A DNA stretch of 64,000 nucleotides from Avena insularis. Its lineage: Eukaryota > Streptophyta > Magnoliopsida > Poales > Poaceae. The notes below the pieces were generated by a model that was not told the origin of the DNA, did not search any database, and saw only the letters and a list, made by a program, of their open reading frames with translations. Shown in pieces: positions 23,347-35,589 of the stretch; within the stretch, counting starts at the first letter, position 1; every line of letters begins with the position of its first letter. Location: NCBI GenBank assembly GCA_023614405.1, contig CM042685.1, forward strand, positions 87,286,684 to 87,350,683. Direction: 5' to 3'. The position numbers were made by a program, and so were the translations under genes.

Positions 23347-24452
23347 ATGGTCCACATAATGAGCGAAGGCATTGTGGCTAGATTTTTGAAATGCACGACG
23401 GCTAACATGATACGAAATAACAAGGAGATAAAATGTTGGTATAGCGGATTCAAACTAGACTGATTGATTGACCCAGATTCTGGGAATCTGCAGGAGCACC
23501 TGCTCTGCCATGGTTTCATGGATGGATACACTCGTTGGATAAGCGATGAAGAAGACGATGGAAATGATGAAGGTGGGCAACATGACGATGATCATCACGG
23601 CGAGGACGAGCGAGATGATGAATAGTCTCATGGAGATGGTGAAGGTGCGAAAGCATACCGGGATGATGAGGATCTAGATGCCGGAGGAGCAGACGGCGAT
23701 GGAACAACGTCAGGCTGGTGCGGGACCCTTATGTGCAAGAGATGCTTCTCAAGCAAACGAGTAACGCCAGGGCTACCGCTGGAGAGAAAGCCAAGCTTGC
23801 GCACTTGAGAAAGACGCGGTTACTCCATTGTATGAAGAATGCAGTCCCAATGATAACTTGTTGAATGTAACGCTCAAGGCTATGGATATGAAGGCAAAAC
23901 ACAAATTGACCGACGCAAGATTCGACGATATGATGGCATTCTGGCAATCGTCTCCCAGAGGGGAACACGTGTCCAACTAGTATCCAGGACGCTAAGAAAA
24001 TCGTATGTCCTCTTAATCTACCGCACGTTAGATACCACGTATGCATCAACGATTGCATCATTTATCGGGGCGAGGACGCGGAGAAAACCACATGTCCGTT
24101 GTGCTGCGTGAGTCGTTACAAGAAAGGGAAGAAAGCACCTCAAAAAGTGGTATGGTACTTTCCAATCACTCCTCGTCTACAGCGCTATTTCGTGGACCCT
24201 AAGGAAGCAAAGCTCATGTGATGGCATGCGGAAAGGAAGAAGCCAAGAGATGACAATGACCCCGAAAAGGACGAGGTGCCGACGCACCCTTCAGATGCTA
24301 GCCAGTGGAAAGCATTGAACCTCGAATTCCTAGAATTTGGTGGAGATTGGAGGAACATCAGTCTTAGTGCGAGCACCGATGGACTCAATCCGTTCGATAG
24401 CCAGAGCAGCATGCATAACACTTGGCCCATGTTTATATGGATGTACATCCTC
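23347..24452 (+). pseudogene. CACTA TNP2-like transposase, 5' part
   Basis: ATG at 23347 follows an acceptor-like CACGCAG. The first segment resembles the plant 'transposase-associated' domain: a Cys/Trp region (KCWYSGFK), then EHLLCHGFMDGYTRW and a very acidic stretch. Stops interrupt it near 23461 and 23624 and shifts follow. The catalytic-domain start is readable at 24276-24452: HPSDASQWKALNLEF, then SLSASTDGLNPF (the STDG Asp is a likely DDE residue), then WPMFIWMYIL. The frame is cut after ATC CTC by insertion of the LTR element; removing insert and duplication joins it in frame to 35595. Role: cuts CACTA ends for transposition. Confidence 0.88.
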
Positions 24453-27400
24453 TATAAAGATCCCAACCTTTAATAAGGTAGAGATCCCTGTGTTTACAAT
24501 GCTAGTCCCTGGATCAATAGCTAGCATCCACAGTTAAGATGTAATATCAAGAAACAAAGGTCATAATACAACTTTATAACCAGGAATAAAATAATTTATT
24601 ACATCTTACATAGCTCATTTGGCTATCTCATTACAATACAGCAGAAATAACTATAGCATGGAGTCCTTCATCTTCAAAGTGCCACATGCAATCATGTTGG
24701 TTATAGACTTGTAATCCTAATCAACACACTTCACTAACATCAAACAAACCTGCAACATAATAAGTTACAGCCACAAGAGTCAATTCATTTGAATTGTGTT
24801 GGCAAGCGATACTATGGTAGAATAGTGGTATCTATCATCTATATGCAATTGGATAAGTGGAGCTTAGGCTTGCTTTGCTCAAAATAGATTTTCCTTATCA
24901 TTTGAAAACACTAAGTTTTTGTTTGTGAAAATCACCCAAGGCATCTACCAATCAAAAATTGAAGATCCTTTAACCCTTGTTCATCCACAAGTTTTAACTT
25001 AGAAATTGGGATGAGGAGATTCTTCATAGATTCCATGTCTTTATGCTCAAATTGTCCATTTCCAGGGACACGGCTAAGTACTTAAATTCTTCCTTCTGCA
25101 GAGGTGGTGCACTTTCCCCACAAGAATTGACTTTCATCAAGACAGGACCTTTCAAAAGCCTTCCCTTAGACCAAAATGGACGCGCTCCAAACCTATCACC
25201 CCTTACCACCAACTGTCCATTTGGATAAGTTATTGCAACCTATAAGGTCCAGCAGAGCCCATAATGCCATGTGGCTGCACAAGAAGCTTCTCAACATTTG
25301 ACATCTCAAATCTCTTTGTTCCTAGGTGGCTTTCCACAAGTGAGATGCACTAGGGTAGTCCATAAATATGGGCCCTGTGTAACCACTCAACTAACCCATT
25401 CAACCGTTCCACCCAGGTGATTCATTCACATAGTTGTTTTTATTAAACAAAACACAAGTCATAGACTTAGAAATATTTCATAGCATGAATATAATCCACC
25501 CTTGTTTTCTACTAGCTATGCTAAGCATGATGGTAGTAGGAATCTTAACTTAGGGAAAATCTACTAAGGTATCATCTACTAGGATTTCCCAAGGCATAGC
25601 ATACTTAGTAAAAATTCCATGCAAGTCCTACTTAGAAATATCACTAATGCATAGTGAAAATAAAGGGACAAAGTATGAAGCACCACTTGCCTTTTGGTAG
25701 AGAATATAAGTTCACTCCTTGATCTTGCAATAGTCACACACTTCAAAGTTCACTACAATTCAATTAAGCAAGGCACAAATTCAAAACTAGCATTCAAACA
25801 ATTCATCACATAATAATAAGAACAAAGCAATGCATGCAAGCATGTCAAAGATTGTTTTATTTGGAAAAGTGGTTTCCAATAGGTTATAAACATTTTAAAA
25901 CACCAATTAGTCATTTATAAAAGTGGCAAAACCATTTGATATTAAGTTAGTGAAAATGGCCATTTAAATCTTTTTTGTTTTGCTAAAAAGATTTTATTCA
26001 AAGAATAATTTCTAGTGTTATCCAAAATGTTTTTAAACACCAATATTAATGTTTATGGTCATAATGTTTTTAAACAATTCCATTTGCAAAGGTTTTCATC
26101 CAAAATCCATTTTTAAATCAAATCAACATTTTATTTTGTTGGAAATGCGTAAACAAAGTAATAATTTTTCTAGGGTTTACCAAATATATTTTTAAATCCT
26201 AACACTTGGTGTTTAGGGTCAGAGAGTTTAAATCAAATCATTTTCCAAAGGTTTTACTCAAAAAGCATTTTTAACACATAAACAATATTTTTATTTTACT
26301 AGAAATGCTTTAATTCAAAGGAATAATCCCTAAGTGTCACAAAATATATTTTGAAATCCAAAAAAAAAAATCTATGGTCAGTAGGTTCAAAAAAATCCAT
26401 TTACAAAAGATTTTATCCTAAAAACATTTTTAGAGTAAATTTTATTCACAAAATAATCCTAACAAGTTTCTCCAAAAACAACCAATTTTACAAAAGCAAT
26501 TCATTACACAAAGGTCATGGTTCCAAAGTACTCTTTTTGATGATTCCATTGATATAAAATTTGTAAATATTGGACGTGTAGATCTAAAGTTATGAATTTT
26601 ACAAATTCCAACAACTAATAGATCTAATTTCTGTTTTTTAGAACAAAGACTCACCACGCGTCATAATCCTATTCATCGGTACCGGTTCGGCAAGATCGTG
26701 TGATGTGGAGCGTTAGATCTAAAGTTGATCGTGTGGCACATATCAGCTCATACCCCTTCGGGTTAAGTTTCTATCGCATCCGTCAGATCTAAATCGCATG
26801 GCTCTAATCGACTCAACCACTATGTGGCGGCGCTGCGACGGTGGCTGGTGGCGGCGCGCTCAGACGATGACGGTGCCCACGATACAGGAAGCGAGAGAGC
26901 GAGGGGAGAAGCTCACCGAGTTCACCATGGTGTGGGGATGCTCGAGGTGGTCGTCGAAGGGCAGGGGGTGCACGGGTTCAACGACAATTGCTCGCCGGAG
27001 TTGCGCCTGGCGTCTGGCTTGTACTGGTCTTGACGGAGGCGAGGATTGAGGGCACGCTAAGACAAGTGGGGGACACCGTTAGATGCGCAAGGTCATGGCG
27101 CACAGAGGATCATCGAAAAGAGGGGAAAGGGAGGTCAGGGCTCACCATGTGGAGTTGCCGGAGTCAAGGTAGACGGCGGCGGTGCTCAGTTGAAGTTGTT
27201 GCCGACGATACAGGACACGCGCGAGAGAGAGGAGGACACGGGAAGGTGCGTAGGGAGATGGGGAACAGGCTCGTGGGGACTGGGAGGCAAAGGCAGGTGA
27301 GGATTGGCCGGAATTGGCTGGAGATGCTCGTCGGAGCAGTGGCGGCGCAAGCTGAATTTAGGGCAGCCTGGGGGCTCTCTAGTAGAGGAGTTTGAGGGGA

Positions 27401-29118
27401 AAGAGAGAGGTGATAGCGGGGATTAATCGAGCGTGGTCGCAGGGAAGATTAACTACGGCGTTAACACGAATTTACGTGATTGGATTCGGGCCAGAAACGG
27501 TCGAGGAGGAGTGAGGGGCGTGGTCGTCGTGGGGTTGAAGACGGTGACGTGGCCATGGGTCCTGGTGGTTAGTGACTACACGGGTTGGGTTTGCGGTGCG
27601 AATTGTATTCCTGCGGAAAAGAAGAGGGTGGCTTGCTGGGCCTGATAGGCTAGCTGGACTGGACCGTTGGGTTGGGTTGTTTCATCATTTTTTATTCTGA
27701 TTCCTTTTTATTTTTTCTATTTTCATTTTCTGTTTTGAAATTCAGGATTGTTTTTCAAATCCTTTCCAAATATTCAGTATGTTTCTATACTGTTTCTAAA
27801 TATGTATATAAGTCCATTTTAGAATAATTATTTTATTCACATATGGTTTATTATTTATTTAAAATAGGCACTTTCCTTTATTTAAATAGGGTTTTAATTA
27901 TATTTTCAAACTCTTATTTAAATTCAAATTTTCGCCAAACCTTTTTTAGTAGGTTTTATTTATTCATTGGTGCAAATAATTCACTTTGAATTATTTAAAA
28001 TATTTTAATATGATTTATTAATCATTTAAATTGGGCAATTGTCTTTATTCAAATAAAATATGGTTTTAATTCCATATAATTTTATTTAAATGATTCTTTA
28101 TTTAATTTAATTTAATTTAATATCTTTTATTCCACTTGGGAAAATTCCATTTATTATTTTACCATGATTTAATTAATCATTTCTATTAGGGATTTTGTCT
28201 TTATTAAATTCAATTAGAATAGGGTTTAATTCCATATACTTTTATTTGTTTATTCTTATCCCTTTATTTTACTTGGATTTGGATTATCTTTATTCCATTT
28301 GCTTATGGATTTTAATTAAATTGTCTTCTGAATATTTTCTTTGGTATTTATTATTTAGTTTAGGCAATTTTTCTTTATTTAAATAAAATTGAATATTGTT
28401 CAATTCCTTATGATTTTATTTAAATAATCTTTTATTCCTTTTATTATTCCATAATATTTCATTTCATTTGTTTGGCCAAGATTTAATTTGGCTTTTAAAT
28501 ATTCCTTATTTATTTATTTCTTTCTTTGTCTTATAGAATCCATATCTTTTTATTTATAGATCCAAAATTGGTGATTCCAATTTGTAGAATTTTATTTAAT
28601 ATTTGTTTATGTTTTTAAATCCCTTTAGGATTTATTTTCTTAAGATTTGGTATGGATTTTTAGATAGGAGCTTTATTAGATTTGAAAATTTATTTCCTTT
28701 TATCTTATTAAACTCATAAGTTTTTATCCATGGTTCCAATTTAAATGAAAACAATTTCTATGGTTTTAAAACATTTTTATTTATCATTTTTGATCATTTA
28801 TAAATTTTTGTTGCTGAAATTTTTTATATGGATCAAATCCATAGTCTTTGAGATATCTTGGAAATGATTTTCTTCCATTAAGGTTTTGGGTTTTGGTTTA
28901 TTTTTCCCAAGTTTGAATTTCAAGATACATTCATTGATAATGCATTTCACTTGATTTGTATTTTGTTGGATTCATTTTTATTAAAAGTTTGTTCAAGTAG
29001 GGTTTTGATGTTTCCATTTGAAATCAAAAAGTTTCTTTTCACCCTAAATTTCAACAATTATTTCTGCTGTTTATTTATTTTTCACATTTCAAAATTTGGA
29101 AAATTTTGGGATGTGACA
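24453..29118 (-). repeat. 3' LTR of the gag-only element
   Basis: On minus it starts TGTCACATCCCAAAATTTTCC and ends ...GATCTTTATA, against GGGATCTCTACA in the other LTR (two changes at the terminus). A GC-rich promoter-type block lies at 26790-27660. Its ORFs on plus (26798-27395) and the small ones near 25024-25228 recur in the other LTR, but nothing suggests coding function. Confidence 0.93.
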
Positions 29119-29136
29119 GGCTACCACCCTTAAAAC
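29119..29136 (-). other. Polypurine tract of the gag-only element
   Basis: On minus: TTTTAAGGGTGGTAGCC directly before the LTR, preceded by CTCGGGACGAGATTTG. The latter is nearly the same as the block before the family A PPT, indicating related replication signals. Confidence 0.75.
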
Positions 29137-29239
29137 AAATCTCGTCCCGAGATTTGGGAAGGCTAGAGGTTACAAGTTGGCTTCGAGGCAACTAGGGTAC
29201 TACCACCATTAAAAATTTCCAACTAGATTACATCTTGGC

Positions 29240-30192
29240 TTACTTGGGATCTTGATGTATCTTCTCTGGACACTTGTTTGCATAATGGTCTAGCTCTTTG
29301 CATTTGAAACACATCACTTGGATAATATCCTTCTTTTCCTTTGGTATCATTGTTCTTGTTTGTTTCCTTGGTTCTTTTTCTTTTCTGGGAAATCACTGGC
29401 ATAGTGTCCCATCTCTTTGCAATTGTAACATTGCAACTGGCTTATGTCCTTCTTCTTCTTTTTGGGTCTCTCCAAAGCTAGGAGTTCTTCTAGTTCATGC
29501 TCTTCATATCTCACCTCAGAGGTGGTAAATATTTCTCTCTTCTTGGGGTAGTTACTAGAGATATGACCTTCTTCTCCACAAGAGTAGCAACACTTTGTGG
29601 TCACTTTGGATTTGGCCTTATGAGGCATGGTTCTGACTTTGCCTTCATCCTTCTTGGTAGAAGTTGTTCCCTTATGGAGGTTTCCAAACATTTGATGTAT
29701 TCCATCTTGCTTCATTTGTTGAACTATATGATAGATGGGGCATTGAATAGGGACATGATCATTTCTCTCACATAGGAAACAAGTAACTTGGGATGTGGGG
29801 CATTGTTTAGTAGGATGTTTCTATTCACAATTAGGGCATTGATCCTCATGCTCTTTAGAATTGTGTTCCATGTCTCCACAAATATTGCAAGCTTGAGTTC
29901 CTTCTATAATATCATCCTTTACATCATTGTTGTCACAAACTCCTTGGAAAAGGTTGTCTTTCATGTTTATCATTTGAGTAGTCATCCCTTGCAACAATTG
30001 GGATTGGATTTCCAAAAACTTTTGCATGGTTGGGTCTAACTCATTCTTTTTGGCTAGAAACTGAGTTGTCACTAGATTCAACTTGGCTTGAGTTTCTAAA
30101 ATCATCTCTTTGTTGTTGTTGTCACCATTCTTTATGTTGGAGTCCCTTGGAGAAGTCATTTGTTTGGGTTGGATTGGGATTAGAATAGGCAA
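29240..30192 (-). pseudogene. gag: Gag-like protein with an array of CCHC zinc knuckles
   Basis: On minus, MPILIPIQPKQMTSPRD starts at 30192. After a predicted helical segment come six knuckle-like motifs in order. They are CNICGDMEHNSKEH; CPNC(E*)KHPTKQC, with a TAG at 29821-29823 inside it; CFLCERNDHVPIQC; CYSCGEEGHISSNY, final Cys lost; CYNCKEMGHYASDF, final Cys lost; and CFKCKELDHYANKC, reached only by a frameshift after the TGA at 29347. Retroviral nucleocapsids normally have one or two knuckles. Expected role: RNA binding and packaging. No pol follows. Start choice is uncertain because short ORFs precede it (30217-30714). Confidence 0.75.
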
Positions 30193-30833
30193 AAGATTTC
30201 TAGGGAAGAATTCTAATCACACACAACAATTCACACAAGCAATGTGCAAACAACCACAAACAAACATTCCACTCAAACAATAAGGTTCAAGCACATTTTT
30301 AGGCAACAAAATATTTTTGCTACACCACACAAGTTGGTGGGTTTGATCTAAACTAAACATTACTATGGTGGTCCAACTATATGGTTTTCTTGAGATCATT
30401 CCATTCTTCTTAGTTGATTCTTCATGAATGAGTTCATGGTTTCCTTGGAAAAATTCTTGCATCTTGGTCACAAAACTTCAAAGGTGATGATGGTTCCTTC
30501 TAAGTTGTGTTTCCTTAGTCTTCAAGTCTTGAGTAACATTTCTTGTCTCACTTGTAGTCCTTAGTGATATCCAAATTGAAGTCCTTGATGAAACTAATGT
30601 TGAAGTAATTGGTGATGTTGAATTTGAAGTCATTTGTGTTGGTGAAGCCCTTTGCTCATGTTGGAGGCTTTGTCCATCAAGTTTGAAAAGGAAGAGATGT
30701 GGATTCAAAACCAAAATGGTTGAGGAAAGATTTTACAAGATTGTTTGTAAATAAGTTTTCAAACAGTTACAACTCCAATTTTTCTAAGGGGTTTTGTCCA
30801 ATCTTAGGGTTACAATCCTACAGGCAACACAGT
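30193..30833 (-). other. Leader between PBS and gag of the gag-only element
   Basis: Two short minus frames (30217-30471; 30478-30714, rich in Ser/Thr) have no recognisable domain. The leader may hold packaging signals; nothing specific is visible. Confidence 0.4.
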
Positions 30834-30845
30834 GCTCTGATACCA
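30834..30845 (-). other. Primer-binding site, gag-only element
   Basis: On minus: TGGTATCAGAGC two bases after the LTR end CTCTACA, complementary to the 3' end of initiator tRNA-Met as in many plant gypsy elements. Confidence 0.88.
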
Positions 30846-30847
30846 TT

Positions 30848-33800
30848 TGTAGAGATCCCAACCTTTAATAAGGTATACATCCCTGTGTTTACAATGCTAG
30901 TCCCTGGATCAATAGCTAGCATCCACATTTAAGATGTAATATCAACAAACAAAGGTCATAATACAACTTTATAACCAGGAATAAAATAATTTATTACATC
31001 TTACATAGCTCATTTGGCTATCTCATTACAATGTAGCAGAAATAACTATAGCATGGAGTCCTTCATCTTCAAAGTGCCACAGGCAATCATGTTGGTTGTA
31101 GACTTGTAATCCTAATCAACACAATTCACTAACATCAAACAAACCTGCAACATAATAAGTTACAGCCACAAGGGTTAATACATTTGAATTGTGTTGGCAA
31201 GTGATACTATGGTAGAATAGTGGTATCTATCATCTATATGCAATTGGCTAAGTGGAGCTTTGGCTTGCTTTGCTCAAAATAGATTTTCCTTATTATTTGA
31301 AAACACTAAGTTTTTGTTTGTCAAAATCACCCAAGACATCTACCAATCAAAAATTGAAGATCCTTTAACCCTTGTTCAACCACAAGTTTTAACTTAGAAA
31401 TTGGGATGAGGAGATTCTTGATAGCTTCCATGTCTTCATGCTCAAATTGTCCATCTCCGGGGACACGACTAAGTACTTAGATTCTTCCTTCTGCAGAGGA
31501 GGTGCACTTTCCCCACAAGACTTGACTTTCATCAAGACAGGACCTTTCAGAAGCCTTCCCTTACACCAAAATGGACGCTCTCCAAACCTATCACCCCTTA
31601 CCACCAACTTTCCATTTGGCTAAGTTATTGCAACCTATATGATCCAGGTAGAACCCATAATGCCATGTGGCTGCACTAGAAGCTTCTCAACATTTGACAT
31701 CTCAAATCTCTTTGTTCCTAGGTGGCTTTCCACAAGTGAGATGCACTAGGGTAGTCCATAAATATGGGCCCTGTGTAACCACTCAACTAACCCATTCAAC
31801 CGTTCCACCCAGGTGATTCATTCACATAGTTGTTTTTATTAAACAAAACACAAGTCATAGACTTAGAAATATTTCATAGCATGAATATAATCCACCCTTG
31901 TTTTCTACTAGCTAAGCTAAGCATGATGGTAGTAGGAATCTTAACTTAGGGAAAATCTACTAAGGTATCATCTACTAGGATTTCCCAAGGCATAGCATAC
32001 TTAGTAAAAATTCCATGCAAGTCCTACTTAGAAATATCACTAATGCATAGTGAAAATAATGGGACAAAGTATGAAGCACCACTTTCCTTTTGGTAGATAA
32101 TATTAGTTCACTCCTTGATCTTGAAATAGTCACACTCTTCAAAGTTCACTACAGTTCAATCAAGCAAGGCACAAATTCCAAACTAGCATTCAAACAATTC
32201 ATCACATAATAATAAGAACAAAGCAATGCATGCAAGCATGTCAAAGATTGTTTTATTAGGAGAAGTGGTTTCCGATAGGTTATAAACATTTTAAAACACC
32301 TATTGGTGATTTATAAAAGTGGCAAAACCATTTGATATTAAGTTAGTGAAAATGGCCATTTAAATCATTTTTGTTTTGCTAAAATTGATTTTATTCAAAG
32401 AATAATTTCTAGTGTTAGCCAAAATGTTTTTAAACACCAATATTAATGTTTATGGTCATAATGTTTTTAAACAATTCCATTTGCAAAGGGTTTCATCCAA
32501 AATCCACTTTTAAATCAAAGCAACATTTCATTTTGTTGGAAATGCCTTTAAACAAAGTAATAATTTTTCTAGGGTTTACCAAATATATTTTTAAATCCTA
32601 AAACTTGGTGTTTAGGGTCAGAGACTTTAAATCAAATCATTTTCCAACGGTTTTACTCAAAAAGCATTTTTAACACATAAACAATATTTTTATTTAAGTA
32701 GAAATGCTTTAATTAAAAGGAATAATCCTTAAGTGTCACAAAATATATTTTTAAATCCAAAAGTTGGTTTCTATGGTCAGTAGGTTCAAAACAACCCATT
32801 TACAAAATATTTTATCCTAAAATCATTTTTAGAGTAAATTTTATTCACAAAATAAGCCTAACAAGTTTCTTCAAAAACAACCAATTTTATAGAAGCAATT
32901 CATTACACAAAGGGCATGGTTGCAAAGTACTATTTTTTATGATTCCACTGATATAAAATTTGTAAAAATTGTACGTGTAGATCTAAAGTTATGAGTTTTA
33001 CAAATTCCAACAACTACTAGATCTAATTTCTGTTTTTAGAACACACACTGGCCACGCGTCATAATCCTATTGGTCGGTACCGGTTCGGCAGGATCGCGTG
33101 ATGTGGAGATTTAGATCTAAAGTTGATCATGCGGCACAGATCAGTGCATACCCCTTCGGGTTAAGTTTCTATCGCATCCGTCAAATCTAAATCGCATGGT
33201 CTAATCGATTCAACCACTAAGTGGTGGCGCAGCGACGGTGGCTGGCGGCGACGCGCTCAGACGATGACGGTGCCGACAATACAGGAAGCGAGAGAGCAAG
33301 GGGAGAAGCTCACCGAGTTCGCCGTGGCGTGGGGATGCTCGAGGTTGTCGTCGAAGGGCAGGGGGTGCACGGGTTCCACGAAGATTGCTCGCTAGAATTG
33401 CGCCTGGTGTCTGGCTCGTACTGGTATTGACGGAGGTGAGGATTGAGGGCGCGCTAAGACAAGTGGGGGACACCGTTAGATGCGCAAGGTCGTGGCGCGC
33501 ACATGAGCATCTAAAAGAGGGGAAGGGGAGGTCAGGGCTCACCGTGTGGAGTCGCCGGAGTCGAGGCAGACAACGGTGGTGCTTAGTTGAAGTTGTTGCC
33601 GAGGATACGGGGCACGCGCGAGAGAGATGATGGCACGGGCAGGTGCGTTGGGAGATGGGGAACAGGCTTGTGGGGACTGGGAGGCAAGGGGAGGCGAGGA
33701 GTGGCTGGAATTGGCTGGAGATGCTCGTCGGAGCAGTGGAGGCGCAAGCTGAATTCAGGGCAGCCTGGGGGCTCTCTAGCAGAGGAGTTTGAGGGGAAAG

Positions 33801-35589
33801 AGAGAGGGGACAGAGGGGATTAATCGAGCGTGGTCGCAGGGGATATTAACTATGGCGTTAACGGGAATTTACGTGATTGAATTCAGGCCAGAAACGGTCG
33901 AGGAGGAGTGAGGGGTGTGGTCGCGCGGGGTTGAAGACGGTGACGTGGTCGTGGGTCCTGGTGGTCAGCGAAAGAGAGAGAGGGTGTGGTGGGGTCCTGT
34001 GGCCAGTGACTGCGCGGGTTGGGTTTGCGGTGCGGATCCTTTTCCTTTGGGGAAGAAGAGGGTGGCTTGCTGGGCCTGATAGGCTAGCTGGGTTGGGTTG
34101 TTGGGTTGGGTTGTTTCATCATTTTTTATTCTGATTTCTTTTTCTTTTTTCTATTTTGATTTTCTGTTTTGAATTCGAACTATCATTTGAATTCAAACTA
34201 TCATTTGAATCCAGATTTGTTTTTCAAATCCTTTCCAAATATTCAGTATGTTTCTATACTGTTTTTAAATATGTATTTAAGTCCATTTTAGAATAATTAT
34301 TTTATTCACATATGGTTTATTATTTATTTAAAATAGGCACTTGCCTTTATTTAAATAGGATTTTAATTATATTTTCAAATTCTTATTTAAATTCAAATTT
34401 TCATCGGACCTTTTTCAGTAGATTTTATTTATTCATTGGTGCAAATAATTCACTTTGAATTATTTAAAATATTTTAATATGATTTATTAATCATTTAAAT
34501 TGGGCAATTGTCTTTATTCAAATAAAATATGGTTTTAATTCCATATAATTTTATTTAAATGATTCTTTTATTTCATTTATGTTAGTTAAATATCTTTTAT
34601 TCCACTTGGGAAAATTCCATTTATTATTTTCCCATGATTTAATTAATCATTTCTATTAGGGATTTTGTCTTTATTAAATTCAATTAGAATAGGTTTTAAT
34701 TCCATATACTTTTATTTGTTTATTCTTATCCCTTTATTTTACTTCGATTTGGATTATCTTTAGTCCATTTTCTTATGGATTTGATTTAAATTGTCTTCTA
34801 AATATTTTCTTTGGGATTTATTATTTAGTTTTGGAAATTTGTCTTTATTTAAATAAAATTGAATATTGTTCAATTCCTTATGATTTTATTTAAATAATCT
34901 TTTATTACTTTTATTATTCCATAATCTTTCATTTCATTTCTTAGGCCAAGATTTAATTTGGCTTTTAAATATTCCTTATTTATTTATTTCTTTCTTTGTC
35001 TTATAAAATCCATATCTTTTTATTTACAGATCCAAAATTGGTGATTCCAATTTGTAGAATTTTATTTATTATTATTTTATGTTTTTAAATCCCTTTAGGA
35101 TTTATTTTCTCAAGATTTGGGGTGGATTTTTAGATAGGAGCTTTATTCGCTTTGAAAATTTATTTCCTTTTATCTTATTAAACTCATAAGTTTTTATCCA
35201 TGGTTCCAAATTAAATGAAATCAATTTCTATGGTTTTACAACATTTTTATTTTTCATTTTTGAACATTTATAAATTTTTGTTGCTGAATTTTTTTATATG
35301 GATCAAATCCATAGTCTTTGAGATATCTTGGAAATGATTTTCTTCCATTAAGGTTTTGAGTTTTGGTTTATTTTTCCCAAGGTTGAATTTCAAGATACAT
35401 TCATTGATGAATGCATTTCACTTGATTTGAATTTTGTTGGATTACTTTTTATTCAAAGTTTGTTCAAGTAGGGTTTTGATGTTTCCATTTGAAATCAAAA
35501 AGTTTCTTTTCACCCTAAATTTCATCAATTATTTCTTTTGTTTATTTATTTGTCACATTTCAAAATTTGGAAAATTGTGGGATGTGACA
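30848..35589 (-). repeat. 5' LTR of the gag-only element
   Basis: Ends on minus: TGTCACATCCC and GGGATCTCTACA. It matches the 3' LTR along its length. The GC-rich block lies at 33190-34110 and includes about 40 bp around 33965-34010 absent from the other LTR. No supported ORF. Confidence 0.93.

Larger units (their letters stand above)
24453..35589 (-). mobile_element. Complete LTR element encoding only a gag-like protein
   Basis: An 11,137-bp element has two LTRs of 4,666 and 4,742 bp, PBS and PPT in the correct places, and a 5-bp target duplication TCCTC (24448-24452, 35590-35594). Read on minus, the 5' LTR is 35589-30848 and the 3' LTR is 29118-24453. The internal region is only 1.7 kb and holds one CCHC-rich ORF: no protease, RT or integrase. 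It therefore depends on a partner in trans. In the first ~350 bp I count about 14 substitutions between the LTRs (about 4%). It is inserted within the CACTA transposase coding sequence. Confidence 0.95.

Noticed and set aside
25024..25228. Small ORFs on both strands, also at 31389-31623
   Set aside because: Same reason: LTR duplicates, no domain, substitutions without codon bias.
26798..27395. ORFs rich in Arg/Gly/Trp, repeated near 33221-33823
   Set aside because: They recur only because the block is present in both LTRs of the gag-only element; frames are not the same between copies.
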